Below, in pieces: positions 1 through 8,217 of a DNA stretch of 64,000 bases (its first letter is position 1; each line of letters opens with the position of its first letter). The stretch is from Opimibacter sp041746735. GTDB lineage: Bacteria; Bacteroidota; Bacteroidia; Chitinophagales; Saprospiraceae. Below the pieces are notes generated by a model. The model worked only from the letters and a program-made list of their open reading frames with translations, did no database searches and was not told the origin of the DNA. The position numbers and the translations under genes are program-made. Where the stretch lies: NCBI GenBank assembly GCA_041746735.1, contig JBGTGP010000032.1, positions 186,001-250,000 on the forward strand. The letters are read 5' to 3'.

Positions 1-2597
1 ATACGTTCCAGCCGGATGTGAAGCCCCAGGCCAGGAATAAACGCCTTCATATTGTACGGACTTGCCTCCCGGATAAAATACAACGGACGTGCTTCGTATT
101 TCTGTCCTGAAGGATGTTCGATGTGGAGTACACCATGTATCGCCACATCACCCTCTTCCGGTATATAATTAGGATGACTGATGTTGCGGTCGATACCATG
201 CATCGTGATTTTTAAATTCTGCCACTGGATCTGTTCTCCCTGGCGGATTGTGACCGGTTCGTAGGACAAGGTTTCATCCAGCGGCATCAGACTGTCGATG
301 GAAGATGCTTTGAGTCTCGCACGAAGGTTGAAGTCATTGATCTGGTCAGAAAGCCCATATAACAAGCCTTTCCTGATGATCAGAGTTGGATGGATTTTGT
401 GCACGTTCTGATCCACCGTATCGGTCACAGATAAGATCCCGGACAACACCAGATCATTCGGTTCAGCCTGGTAATTAGGATGTGACGTACCCAATTGTAC
501 ACTGTCGAGTCGAACAGAATATTCTTCGATTTGAACAGTGGCCCCTTGTACGAGGTCGTATCGCTGATAGGACAACATACTATCCACTTTGGACACATTG
601 GCCCGATCCTGTTCTTCAGGAGGCAACCCCGACACAAAAGTGAATACATCACGATCGAGGTATCGTTTAGTATTAGGATTGGCGGTAGCCACTTTGGTTT
701 GTTGCCGGTCATAGAGGACATTGGGCCAGATCGTAAAATTTTCCAGCGTATCGCCTTTACCGGACACCTTGACAAAATGAACTTCATACTTCCGGGTGAG
801 ACCATCGAGGGTATCTGATTTGTAGGTGACCCAGTAATCATTCATAAACATCGGAAGGCCTTTGATGAGAAAGGCATTCTGTCCTGCGTTGAGTCCTTCC
901 GCAAGCCCTTCCTGTGCAAAGCGGTTTTCACTGATGGTTCGTTTATTGAGTCCACTGGCCATGATCCCGATGACCATGAGCGCAAACCCGCCATGCGCCA
1001 GTGCGGACGCCATTGATGTCAATTGCCTTCGCCCAAAACGAATGATATAATCCATATTGGAAACAATACCATATCCGGCAGCCGTCAGGAGTACGATATA
1101 TTGCCAACTGGGCAAATGAATCCAGAGGGCAAGCAACCCTGCAAGCGCGCCACCTAAAACTGCCGATGTCAAAACATGACGTAAGAAAGTTGTCTTATGC
1201 AAATCCCAACCCATGGCATTGAAACGTAAGGCCTGAGCCACGCCCGATAGTACGGTGATCAGCACTGCGATCCAGAGTTGAAACCGGTTGTGATGATCCA
1301 CCGGATCCAGCGGCATGGCCCTGTGGTAGGATGACAAATCACCCTGGCCTGTCAACGAGCCATAGACATCTACCAGTTTATTCCATACCGGTATACTGGT
1401 CGAAAACGTGATCAGGATGGATGAAAAGGCGAGGATCATGGCTCCGACAAACATCCAGAATTCACGACTTTGAAAGACTTCTTCCTTCGGATTGGTCGGA
1501 ATATTTTTATTGCGGCTGACAAGAAAATATAATCCGGCAATACCAAATATGCCCATAAATCCGATGAGCTGCCATTCCAGCCCCATCTCGGTAAAGGCAT
1601 GAACACTTTCCTCACCCAATATGCCCGAACGGGTCAGAAAGGTGGAGTATAATACCAGCAGAAAAGAAAGGATATAAAAGATATAAGTGGTCTTGAGTGA
1701 ATGACCTGTATGGCGGGCAATAAAATTGCCATGCATTGCCGCCAGCAGAATGAGCCAGGGCACGAGGGACATATTTTCCACGGGATCCCAGGCCCAGTAT
1801 CCGCCAAAACTCAGGGCTTCATACGCCCAGGCTCCGCCCATCAATATGCCGAGTCCCAGGATCCCGGCAGAGAAAAGGGTCCACGGCATCACGGGTTTGA
1901 GCCAGGCGGTATGGTCTTTTTCCCAAAGGCCGGTCATCGCAAAACAAAAAGGTATCGTCACAGATGCGAAACCCAGAAACAGGGTAGGGGGATGGATGGT
2001 CATCCAATAGTTTTGCAGCAGCGGATTGAGGCCGTTGCCTTCCACAAGAGACAGGTAGTTGGGATTGCTGAATATCGGAGCATCCATCGTATCGCGGAGG
2101 AGTAGAAACGGGCTGCTGCCCATCCGGAAGTCATCCGCAAAATAGACCCCTGCAATCATGGAGACGAGGATCAGTTGCACCACACTGAGCCAGGTCATGA
2201 CACCGGGTTCCCATCTTTTAGCGGTCAGTACGACTACGGAGCCGAGCACGACATGCCAGAACATCCAGAGTAGAAAACTACCTTCCTGACCTTCCCAAAA
2301 AGCGGAGAAAATATACTTCATCGGCAGGTCAGCGGATACATGGCTCCAGACATACTGGTACTCATACATCTGGCTGATCATGATAAAAAAGATCAGACCG
2401 ATGACGGTGAGTATGGAAATCGTGTGCGTACTCCATGCGAAGCGGCTCAGGCGAAGCCAGTTGGTATCGGTGGGGTGGAGGGTCGTCTTACGATAACTCA
2501 GGATCGAGAGCAGAGCGGAAACGAAAGCCAGAAGGATAAAGAAATGGCCTAAGCGGCCCGGAAGGAGATGCTCTCCGATATACGAAATGTCCTGCAT
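1..2597 (-). CDS. ccmF: Cytochrome c maturation protein CcmF/CcsA-type heme lyase, partial
   Basis: Integral membrane heme lyase that attaches heme to apocytochrome c outside the cytoplasmic membrane (System I). The reading frame is open for 865 codons from an ATG at 2597 and leaves the window at position 1, so the C-terminus is missing. The N-terminal half has many hydrophobic segments and carries the tryptophan-rich WWD signature, seen as GGYWAWDPVENMSLVPWL around residues 275-292. A long periplasmic domain follows the last visible membrane segment, around residues 525-550. The gene starts 6 bp after the ccmE stop codon, so the two form one transcript. CcmF is named from the WWD motif and the ccmE neighbour. 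Other CcmC/CcsA-type proteins share WWD, but the length and the ccmE-ccmF order favour CcmF. Confidence 0.9.
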   Translation of the reverse strand, partial: MQDISYIGEHLLPGRLGHFFILLAFVSALLSILSYRKTTLHPTDTNWLRLSRFAWSTHTISILTVIGLIFFIMISQMYEYQYVWSHVSADLPMKYIFSAFWEGQEGSFLLWMFWHVVLGSVVVLTAKRWEPGVMTWLSVVQLILVSMIAGVYFADDFRMGSSPFLLLRDTMDAPIFSNPNYLSLVEGNGLNPLLQNYWMTIHPPTLFLGFASVTIPFCFAMTGLWEKDHTAWLKPVMPWTLFSAGILGLGILMGGAWAYEALSFGGYWAWDPVENMSLVPWLILLAAMHGNFIARHTGHSLKTTYIFYILSFLLVLYSTFLTRSGILGEESVHAFTEMGLEWQLIGFMGIFGIAGLYFLVSRNKNIPTNPKEEVFQSREFWMFVGAMILAFSSILITFSTSIPVWNKLVDVYGSLTGQGDLSSYHRAMPLDPVDHHNRFQLWIAVLITVLSGVAQALRFNAMGWDLHKTTFLRHVLTSAVLGGALAGLLALWIHLPSWQYIVLLTAAGYGIVSNMDYIIRFGRRQLTSMASALAHGGFALMVIGIMASGLNKRTISENRFAQEGLAEGLNAGQNAFLIKGLPMFMNDYWVTYKSDTLDGLTRKYEVHFVKVSGKGDTLENFTIWPNVLYDRQQTKVATANPNTKRYLDRDVFTFVSGLPPEEQDRANVSKVDSMLSYQRYDLVQGATVQIEEYSVRLDSVQLGTSHPNYQAEPNDLVLSGILSVTDTVDQNVHKIHPTLIIRKGLLYGLSDQINDFNLRARLKASSIDSLMPLDETLSYEPVTIRQGEQIQWQNLKITMHGIDRNISHPNYIPEEGDVAIHGVLHIEHPSGQKYEARPLYFIREASPYNMKAFIPGLGLHIRLER

Positions 2598-2603
2598 GGA
2601 TGA

Positions 2604-3029
2604 TTACATGTTGCTTCTGACGAGTACTTCTTCGTTTTTATACTTGGAAGGACACTTCATCAGAATGCTGGAAGCGACAAAATCATCGCCCACAAACTGG
2701 CCGGTGGCTACGACCTGTTCGCTAAGTTCAAAATCTTGTGGTTTGGCGGCATGAAGGGTGACTTCATGCACTGCACCGGACTGGTCAGTCATAAAAAAGC
2801 GAAACAAATTCGGATTCTCTTCGGCATTGTAGTACATGGGCTTGTCTTTGGCGAGTACACCGACCACTTTGGCGGTTTCGCCGGAGCGTTGGACCTGATC
2901 AAAAGTGCTATAGGTACTCATATCGCCGGAGGCGGAGATGAGCAGTATCACACCGGCGGCCATCAGGGCCAGTATGATCAGCGGCATAATTTTAAAACGC
3001 CGGGGAGCTATGTAAGGCGGATTGTCCAC
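2604..3029 (-). CDS. ccmE: Cytochrome c maturation heme chaperone CcmE, CXXXY type
   Basis: Periplasmic heme chaperone that carries heme to CcmF. It has a short basic N-terminus, one membrane anchor (residues about 14-33) and a soluble OB-fold-like domain. The usual heme-binding histidine motif (HxxxY) is replaced by C126-P-S-K-Y130, the CXXXY variant known from Desulfovibrio and archaeal CcmE. A longer frame reaches a TTG at 3092, but an exact TAnnTTTG element (3050-3057) lies inside it. A transcript from that element would begin near 3043, so I place the start at the GTG at 3029 (141 aa). It is followed after 6 bp by ccmF. The identification rests on size, topology, motif and context. Confidence 0.83.
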   Translation of the reverse strand: MDNPPYIAPRRFKIMPLIILALMAAGVILLISASGDMSTYSTFDQVQRSGETAKVVGVLAKDKPMYYNAEENPNLFRFFMTDQSGAVHEVTLHAAKPQDFELSEQVVATGQFVGDDFVASSILMKCPSKYKNEEVLVRSNM

Positions 3030-3049
3030 GTTGCTATTGAATCTTTGTG

Positions 3050-3057
3050 CAAATTTA
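3050..3057 (-). promoter_or_regulatory. Bacteroidota -7 promoter element upstream of ccmE
   Basis: TAAATTTG on the minus strand exactly matches the Bacteroidota -7 consensus TAnnTTTG. It is 20 bp upstream of the GTG chosen for ccmE, which fits a short leader. No convincing -33 TTTG is present at the usual spacing. Confidence 0.55.
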
Positions 3058-3128
3058 CGGGAAAATAGGCATATCTGCAGTGGTCGCTTCAAATGAAGTG
3101 CGAATAGCTGCGGTGCTGATATAATCGT

Positions 3129-3800
3129 ATGAAAGAAGTCGTTTCGCTAAAAAATGCCGGGATCTACCAGGAAGGCGTGAAAGTATTGGGTGATGTCCAA
3201 TTGTCTGTAAGTCAGGCCGAATTTGTTTACCTGATCGGGAAGACCGGTAGTGGCAAGAGTTCGCTGATGCGGACCCTGTGGGGTGATCTGCCGTTGCGGG
3301 AAGGAGAAGGTCAGGTAGCCGATATTTCACTGACCTCACTCCAGCCATCTACTATTCCGATCCTGAGGCGTCGTGTGGGTATGGTCTTTCAGGATTTTCA
3401 GTTATTTCCTCAGTGGACTGTGGAGGATAATCTTCGGTTTGTGCTGGACGCTACAGGTACCACTGATCGCCAGGAACAGGACCGGACGATATCGGCCGTC
3501 TGTGCGGATGTGCAGCTCACGGCCCAGATCCGTAAACCGGTGCACCAGTTATCCGGAGGGGAGCAACAGCGCGCAGTCATCGCCCGTGCTGTACTCAACA
3601 AACCCCGCATCATACTGGCCGATGAGCCGACAGGACATCTGGATCCCGAGACTGCCGATGCTATTCTCCAACTGATGCGCCGTCTGGCGATGGACTATCA
3701 GACCGCTATCCTCATGGCTACGCACAACAATCATCTGATCGACCGGTTTCCCGGGCGCGTGTACCGGGTGCTGGAGGGTAAGGTCGCTGAGGTGGATTAG
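3129..3800 (+). CDS. ftsE: FtsE-like ABC transporter ATP-binding protein
   Basis: Cytoplasmic ATPase of 223 aa, the size of FtsE, which works with the membrane protein FtsX to activate peptidoglycan hydrolases at the division site. The order of motifs is complete: Walker A GKTGSGKSS (about residue 37), Q-loop in MVFQDFQLFP, signature LSGGEQQR, Walker B IILADEPTGHLD and H-loop ATHNN. No ftsX lies next to it. In Bacteroidota the two genes are often separate. The gene is divergent from ccmE and followed by the first repeat block. A LolD-like role cannot be excluded because LolD shares these motifs. Confidence 0.8.
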   Translation: MKEVVSLKNAGIYQEGVKVLGDVQLSVSQAEFVYLIGKTGSGKSSLMRTLWGDLPLREGEGQVADISLTSLQPSTIPILRRRVGMVFQDFQLFPQWTVEDNLRFVLDATGTTDRQEQDRTISAVCADVQLTAQIRKPVHQLSGGEQQRAVIARAVLNKPRIILADEPTGHLDPETADAILQLMRRLAMDYQTAILMATHNNHLIDRFPGRVYRVLEGKVAEVD

Positions 3801-3872
3801 GAGGGTTAGGAGATTAGAGGGTGAGGAGGTTAGTGAAGGTTTAGGGGTCAATATTTAGGGTTTATGGGGGGG

Positions 3873-3990
3873 CTTGCGCGTACTGCGCGCAAGTGGGGTA
3901 AACGGTGAAGGGTACAAGGTAAAGTGGGGGGCTTGCGCGTACTGCGCGCAAGTGGGGTAAACGGTGAAGGGTAAAAGGTAAAGTGAGGGT
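3873..3990. repeat. Two tandem 59-bp repeats, each with a hairpin
   Basis: Copy 1 is 3873-3931 and copy 2 is 3932-3990. They differ at only a few positions. Each begins with a perfect inverted repeat: stem CTTGCGCG, 5-nt loop TACTG, stem CGCGCAAG. The remaining part is purine-rich (AAACGGTGAAGGGTA). No other copies are seen in the window. Confidence 0.85.
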
Positions 3991-4128
3991 ATTTAGTGCG
4001 CTCCGGTTCGAAATGGAAGATCGGGTCGTGACCCGACCGTACGTTCTATCACTCCTAACCTACTAAGCGCCTAACCTCATAAGAAGACAAATTCTCGATG
4101 ACTCTCGATAACTCTCGATGACTCTCGC

Positions 4129-4218
4129 TTTGGTCGCCGTAGCTTTAGCGAAGGAGATCCTTTGGTCGGCGTAGCCTTGGCGAAGGAGGTCCTTTGGTCG
4201 CCGTAGCTTTAGCGAAAG
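4129..4218. repeat. Three copies of a 28-bp intergenic element
   Basis: Copies start at 4129, 4161 and 4193 (32-bp spacing). Each reads TTTGGTCG(C/G)CGTAGC followed by (T/C)TT(A/G)GCGAA. A fourth copy, identical to the first, is at 6041-6068. The core is an imperfect inverted repeat, which suggests a structured or protein-bound element. Confidence 0.8.
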
Positions 4219-4322
4219 TGACACAGTACGACGGATGGGGACAAATTTGAAATGACCAAAAATAAACCCTTGTAAATCACCGAAACCTCATAGTGGAAAT
4301 GCGGCTTATAGTCGCTTTTTTT

Positions 4323-5687
4323 TTAGCTCTTGGGTCGGAAATGGACGCCCGTATACGTATCCGGTCGTAACTGCAGCAACTCGTCCTTCACAGCCTGCTC
4401 CACCTGGAGGGTATGGATGAAATCATGCAGGTCTTGTTTCGAAATACTCACCTTGCCTCGTGTAAGATTTTTTAGTAATTCATACGGTTGCGATACGCCT
4501 TCCCGTCGCAGGATGGTTTGTATGGCTTCTGCCAGTACGGCCCAGTTGTGGTCCAGATCGGCCAGCAGATGAGAGGTGTTAGGGATGATTTTGCTGAGGC
4601 CTTTTCCAAGGGATTGGAGGGCCAGAAAGGTATGCGCCACCGGGACTCCGATATTGCGGAGTACCGTGCTGTCCGTGAGATCGCGTTGCAACCGGCTGAC
4701 CGGAAGTTTGTCGGCCAAAAAGCTAAAGATGGCATTGGCATAGCCCAGATTGCCTTCTGCATTTTCAAAATCGATGGGGTTGACCTTGTGGGGCATAGCG
4801 GACGAACCTACTTCGTTCGGATTGGATTTTTGGGAGAGATACTGCATCGAGATATAGGTCCATATATCCCGGGACAGGTCAATCAGGATGGTATTGAGTC
4901 GCATCGTGGCATGGCAGAGTGCCGCCAGTTGATCATAGGGCTCGATCTGGGTCGTATAACGATATCGGGTAGTGCCGAGATACGTTTGGGTAAAACGGTC
5001 CGCCCATTCGTTCCAGTCGATTTGCGGAAAAGCGGCCACGTGGGCATTGAAGTTGCCGGTAGCGCCGCCAAATTTGACCGGCAGACGGATGCTCCGGAGT
5101 TGGGCGGTCTGGACATCGATCCGGTCGACAAACACCATGATCTCCTTACCGAGTGTCGTCGGTGAGGCGGGCTGACCATGGGTATGCGCGAGCATCGGGA
5201 TGTCCCGTGTATCAGTGGCCATCGTATACAGTGTATCCCGAACAGTGTCAAACGCGGGTATGAGGTGCAGTGCATAGGCTTCACGGATCATGAGCGGAAA
5301 AGCACTGTTGTTGATATCCTGTGAGGTCAGCCCGAAATGCACCCATTCCTGCAGATGGTGCAATCGCGCAAGTTCGAGTTTTTTCCGGATGAAATATTCT
5401 ACAGCTTTTACGTCGTGATTGATGCCGGCTTCAATCTCCTTGACGGTCATGGCATCGTCGTCGGTAAACTGGGACACGATAGTCCGCAGGTGAGTCTTGT
5501 GGTTTTGTTCCAGTTGGCCTGAGGGGATGATGTCAGTCTCAGCGAGTGCGATCAGGTACTCGATCTCGACATGGCATCTATACCGGATGAGGGCTGCTTC
5601 GGAAAAGAAATCAGACAGCACCCTTGTTTTGCCGGCATACCGTCCGTCGACAGGAGAAATGGAATGGAGCATAGACGGTTGGCGCAT
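4323..5687 (-). CDS. purB: Adenylosuccinate lyase
   Basis: Purine biosynthesis enzyme of the fumarase/aspartase superfamily. It cleaves SAICAR to AICAR and adenylosuccinate to AMP, releasing fumarate. The 454-aa product matches the E. coli-type PurB: N-terminal SPVDGRYAGKT, TSQDINN, HTHGQPASPTTLG and the superfamily signature SSAMPHKVNPIDFENAEGN around residue 295. An in-frame ATG five codons in (5672) is an alternative start. A weak -7-like TAATTTCA lies at 5705-5712. The gene stands alone on the minus strand between two mosaic repeat blocks that share modules. Nothing in the protein looks truncated. Confidence 0.95.
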   Translation of the reverse strand: MRQPSMLHSISPVDGRYAGKTRVLSDFFSEAALIRYRCHVEIEYLIALAETDIIPSGQLEQNHKTHLRTIVSQFTDDDAMTVKEIEAGINHDVKAVEYFIRKKLELARLHHLQEWVHFGLTSQDINNSAFPLMIREAYALHLIPAFDTVRDTLYTMATDTRDIPMLAHTHGQPASPTTLGKEIMVFVDRIDVQTAQLRSIRLPVKFGGATGNFNAHVAAFPQIDWNEWADRFTQTYLGTTRYRYTTQIEPYDQLAALCHATMRLNTILIDLSRDIWTYISMQYLSQKSNPNEVGSSAMPHKVNPIDFENAEGNLGYANAIFSFLADKLPVSRLQRDLTDSTVLRNIGVPVAHTFLALQSLGKGLSKIIPNTSHLLADLDHNWAVLAEAIQTILRREGVSQPYELLKNLTRGKVSISKQDLHDFIHTLQVEQAVKDELLQLRPDTYTGVHFRPKS

Positions 5688-6251
5688 GGATTGGATTGAA
5701 GGGGTGAAATTAGGGATTTGGTTCGAGAATGGAGGAGGCTGAAGGGGCTTAGGGGCTTAGGAGGTTAGAGGCTTAGGAGGTTAGGGAGTTCATAAGGGTT
5801 GTGGGGGTTATCGAGGTTGAATAGGTGTTTAGGAGTCAATGTTTAGGGTTTAGTGACTGACTCATCGGGTCGCCAATGATGGTCGGGTCGCGACTTGACC
5901 GTACGCTCTATCACTCCTAAGCTCCTAACCTCCTAAGCCTTCCATGGACGACCCGGAGTAAAAGGCGTGTAAGCCCTTCAGGCTTATGTATGATCTTGCT
6001 TTCCTTCATTGATCGTGCTTTAACTCTCGATGACTCTCGCTTTGGTCGCCGTAGCTTTAGCGAAGGAGACAAACTCTCGATGACTCTCGATGACTCTCGA
6101 TGACTCTCGATCTCTCTCGATCTCTCTCGATGACTCTCAATGACTCTCGATCTCTCTCGATGACTCTCGCCAACTCTCTCCTTGGCCCCGTGCGAAAAAT
6201 AGACTGGCATGATCATTTTACAACTCCCTAACCTCCTAATCTCCTAATCTC
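5688..6251. repeat. Repeat-rich spacer, block 2 (right of purB)
   Basis: Spacer of 564 bp repeating the module order of block 1. It has TTAGGAGGTTAG repeats (5757-5787), a TTTAGGGTTTA stretch (about 5841-5851), the GGTCGGGTCGCGACTTGACC module with CTCCTAAGC tail (5881-5939), an apparently unique stretch (5940-6022), ACTCTCGATG decamers, one copy of the 28-bp element (6041-6068), an expanded decamer array (6073-6172) and CTCCTAA repeats (6229-6257). A minus-strand open frame across it (5917-6216) encodes only repetitive ESHRERS-type residues and is not credible. Confidence 0.8.
6022..6175. repeat. Degenerate 10-bp tandem array (ACTCTCGATG)
   Basis: Around a dozen units of ACTCTCGATG or its variant TCTCTCGATC, interrupted once by a 28-bp element (6041-6068). 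The same decamer occurs a few times at 4092-4127. The period of 10 is not a codon multiple, so the array is not a coding repeat. Confidence 0.85.
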
Positions 6252-6965
6252 CTAAGCCCCTAAAAGCCCCTCCATCAGATCGTCCATTGTAAATGCATCT
6301 GCAAGCCGATAGGTCCCAATGGCCGTCCGTGTCAATGCAGACAAATGAGCTCCACAACCCAGACGCTCTCCAAGATCATGTGCCAGCGACCGGACATAAA
6401 ATCCACTGCCGCAATGAATAGCTACCTCAAGGATCGGTGATACATACCCGATCACCTGGATGTCATAGACCACGACAGGACGCGCTGTGGTGATGACCTC
6501 CTTGCCCGCCCGAGCCAATGCATACAACGGTTTACCATCTTTCTTGATAGCACTATAGGCTGGCGGATGCTGAAGTATGTTTCCTTTGAATGCCGCCAGC
6601 AGAGCATCAAAAGCCGACACCGCCATCTCCGGAACCGGACGCGTGCTGACGACGCGACCTTCGGCATCATAGGTGTCCGTACTTAGGCCCAACGTTATTT
6701 GACCAAGATACTGTTTGTCAAAACCCTGTAGACCATGAAGCTCCCGGGTCCAGCGGCCTGTACAGATCAACAGCAGACCCGTAGCCATGGGATCAAGTGT
6801 GCCGGAATGACCCACCTTTATATTTTTCAAGTTGTACTTCCGCTTCAGAAGCCCCCGCACTTTGTTGACCACATCAAACGAGGTCCATCCCTTTGGTTTG
6901 TCAACCAGCAAAAGAGCACCCGCTACAAAGTCGGTGTCCTGCAGTATCGTGACATGTGGCAGCAT
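6252..6965 (-). CDS. truB: tRNA pseudouridine-55 synthase TruB
   Basis: Makes pseudouridine 55 in the T-loop of tRNAs. The catalytic motif GHSGTLDPMATGLL contains the active-site aspartate. LLVDKPKGWTSFDVVNKVRG is the conserved N-terminal strand, and GCGAHLSALTRTAIG is also characteristic. The longest frame begins at 6989 inside uppP. I prefer the ATG at 6965 (237 aa), which has AGG just before it and starts 8 bp after the uppP stop. It is the last gene of the DUF3098-uppP-truB transcript, an arrangement seen in other Bacteroidota. Confidence 0.93.
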   Translation of the reverse strand: MLPHVTILQDTDFVAGALLLVDKPKGWTSFDVVNKVRGLLKRKYNLKNIKVGHSGTLDPMATGLLLICTGRWTRELHGLQGFDKQYLGQITLGLSTDTYDAEGRVVSTRPVPEMAVSAFDALLAAFKGNILQHPPAYSAIKKDGKPLYALARAGKEVITTARPVVVYDIQVIGYVSPILEVAIHCGSGFYVRSLAHDLGERLGCGAHLSALTRTAIGTYRLADAFTMDDLMEGLLGA

Positions 6966-6972
6966 CCTGGAT

Positions 6973-7770
6973 TTAGTTTTGAAGCACAAACAACCGAAGC
7001 AAGATAGCGGCTGTGCCTACGATCAAACAGTAATACCCAAAATACCGCAAACGGGCATGACGGACGATACTGACCATCCATCGACAAGCCAGTATACCCA
7101 CGAGAAACGAAAAGAGAAATCCCGTTAGCAAGGGCCAAACTTTGGTGTCGTGAACGATGGCCGTCCCATCCAGTGCATCCTTGGCGATCTTGGCAAAGAT
7201 GAGCGGAATCACCATCAGAAAAGAAAACTGAGCGGCTTCCTGCCGATGGATACCCAATGCGACAGCCGTCGTAATCGTAGAGCCGGAGCGCGATATGCCC
7301 GGCAGTATTGCCACCGCCTGAGCGATGCCAATCCAAAACGCATTCAGCGTACTCAATGGTCGAAGCTGTGGTTTCAGCCGGTCGGATAGGATCAGGGCAG
7401 CTCCCGTCATACAGAGCATGATCGCGACCAGGATAATCTGCCGGTCAAACAAGATGGTGATATGCTCTTCCAAACCCAACCCCACAAGACCGGCAGGAAT
7501 CATCGATACACCAATCATCCAAATATATTTCCGCCCTTCGGGTTTATGAAGGGAGCTCAGGATGGACCATATATACTGACGAAATACCCAGACCGTAGCC
7601 AGCGCTGTACCGAAATGGAGGACGACGGTCATTAAAAAACTTTCTGCTGCTGAATCGGTATCTCCCAATAACCATTTCGCCAATTCGAGGTGACCACTGC
7701 TACTGACCGGTAAAAATTCAGTAAGACCCTGAACAATGCCCAGGATAATCGCTTCCCAAAAATCTTTCAT
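6973..7770 (-). CDS. uppP: Undecaprenyl-diphosphatase UppP (BacA)
   Basis: Integral membrane phosphatase that recycles undecaprenyl pyrophosphate for peptidoglycan and other surface polymers. The 265-aa length is typical. Both active-site motifs are visible: QGLTEFLPVSSSGHLEL near the N-terminus and PGISRSGSTITTAVALG around residue 160. About seven hydrophobic segments are predicted by eye. It lies between the DUF3098 gene (15 bp upstream) and truB. Confidence 0.95.
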   Translation of the reverse strand: MKDFWEAIILGIVQGLTEFLPVSSSGHLELAKWLLGDTDSAAESFLMTVVLHFGTALATVWVFRQYIWSILSSLHKPEGRKYIWMIGVSMIPAGLVGLGLEEHITILFDRQIILVAIMLCMTGAALILSDRLKPQLRPLSTLNAFWIGIAQAVAILPGISRSGSTITTAVALGIHRQEAAQFSFLMVIPLIFAKIAKDALDGTAIVHDTKVWPLLTGFLFSFLVGILACRWMVSIVRHARLRYFGYYCLIVGTAAILLRLFVLQN

Positions 7771-7785
7771 GAATAAATCGAGAAT

Positions 7786-8097
7786 TTATTTCTTGAAGAT
7801 CGCATAGACCTGCAAGCCTAATCCGGCCAAAATGACGATCGGAGCCAGAACCGTTCGGCGGGTACTGTAGATGACACTTTCATCCCACACATTGGGATCT
7901 TTCATTCCCCCGCCCAACATGAGTATCAGTCCTAGTGCAATGAGTCCGCAGCCTATGCCGATATACAGATAGTTTTGTCGGTTGAAAAGCAACGGAAAAG
8001 CCTGCACATTACGCAGATTGGCCCGGCTACGGGTAGATGTACCTGATGGCTTTGCGATAATGGTCTTCTTCCGGACCGGTTTCTGTTCCTTACTCAT
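7786..8097 (-). CDS. DUF3098 membrane protein
   Basis: Small protein of 103 aa with a charged N-terminus (about 35 residues, rich in K and R) and two membrane segments (YIGIGCGLIALGLILML and VLAPIVILAGLGLQVYAIF). Between them is the family-like stretch GGGMKDPNVWDESVIYSTRR. DUF3098 proteins are found in Bacteroidota, often between ftsX and uppP. Here the ftsX position is taken by the gld genes on the other strand. I use the ATG at 8097. The longer frame starts at a TTG (8106), closer to the -7 element. Function is unknown, and a link to cell envelope or division is inferred only from neighbours. Confidence 0.8.
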   Translation of the reverse strand: MSKEQKPVRKKTIIAKPSGTSTRSRANLRNVQAFPLLFNRQNYLYIGIGCGLIALGLILMLGGGMKDPNVWDESVIYSTRRTVLAPIVILAGLGLQVYAIFKK

Positions 8098-8116
8098 AAT
8101 GTGCAACTAAGTCGGA

Positions 8117-8124
8117 CAAAGATA
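8117..8124 (-). promoter_or_regulatory. Bacteroidota -7 promoter element upstream of DUF3098-uppP-truB
   Basis: TATCTTTG matches TAnnTTTG exactly on the minus strand, 20 bp before the ATG at 8097. It probably drives the three-gene transcript. Confidence 0.6.
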
Positions 8125-8172
8125 TGTTTTTACCCGGCTTCGGTCCGTTAAATAGAGTTAATCGTTTTCCTC

Positions 8173-8180
8173 TATTTTTG
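8173..8180 (+). promoter_or_regulatory. Bacteroidota -7 promoter element upstream of gldA
   Basis: TATTTTTG on the plus strand matches TAnnTTTG exactly, 38 bp upstream of the TTG start of gldA. It is back to back with the minus-strand element at 8117-8124. Confidence 0.6.
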
Positions 8181-8217
8181 CGCTGATTCGATTACGCTTT
8201 CAAATCCGGCTCAGGTT

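Larger units (their letters stand above)
3801..4322. repeat. Repeat-rich spacer, block 1 (left of purB)
   Basis: This 522-bp non-coding spacer is made of successive modules. They are: TTAGGAGG-type purine-rich repeats (3798-3833), a TTTAGGGTTTA stretch (3853-3863), two 59-bp tandem repeats (3873-3990), a CGGGTCGTGACCCG hairpin module ending in CTCCTAACC (4020-4082), ACTCTCGATG decamers (4092-4127) and three copies of a 28-bp element (4129-4218). Except for the 59-bp repeats, the same modules recur in the same order and orientation on the other side of purB (5740-6260). No protein-coding potential is seen. Confidence 0.8.

Noticed and set aside
4488..5165. 225-codon plus-strand frame inside purB
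   Set aside because: Shadow of purB. The minus-strand protein has all family motifs and the plus frame resembles nothing.
5917..6216. Minus-strand 99-codon frame full of ESHRERS-like residues
   Set aside because: It is a translation of the ACTCTCGATG array and neighbouring repeats. The 10-bp period is not a codon multiple and there is no promoter or family match.
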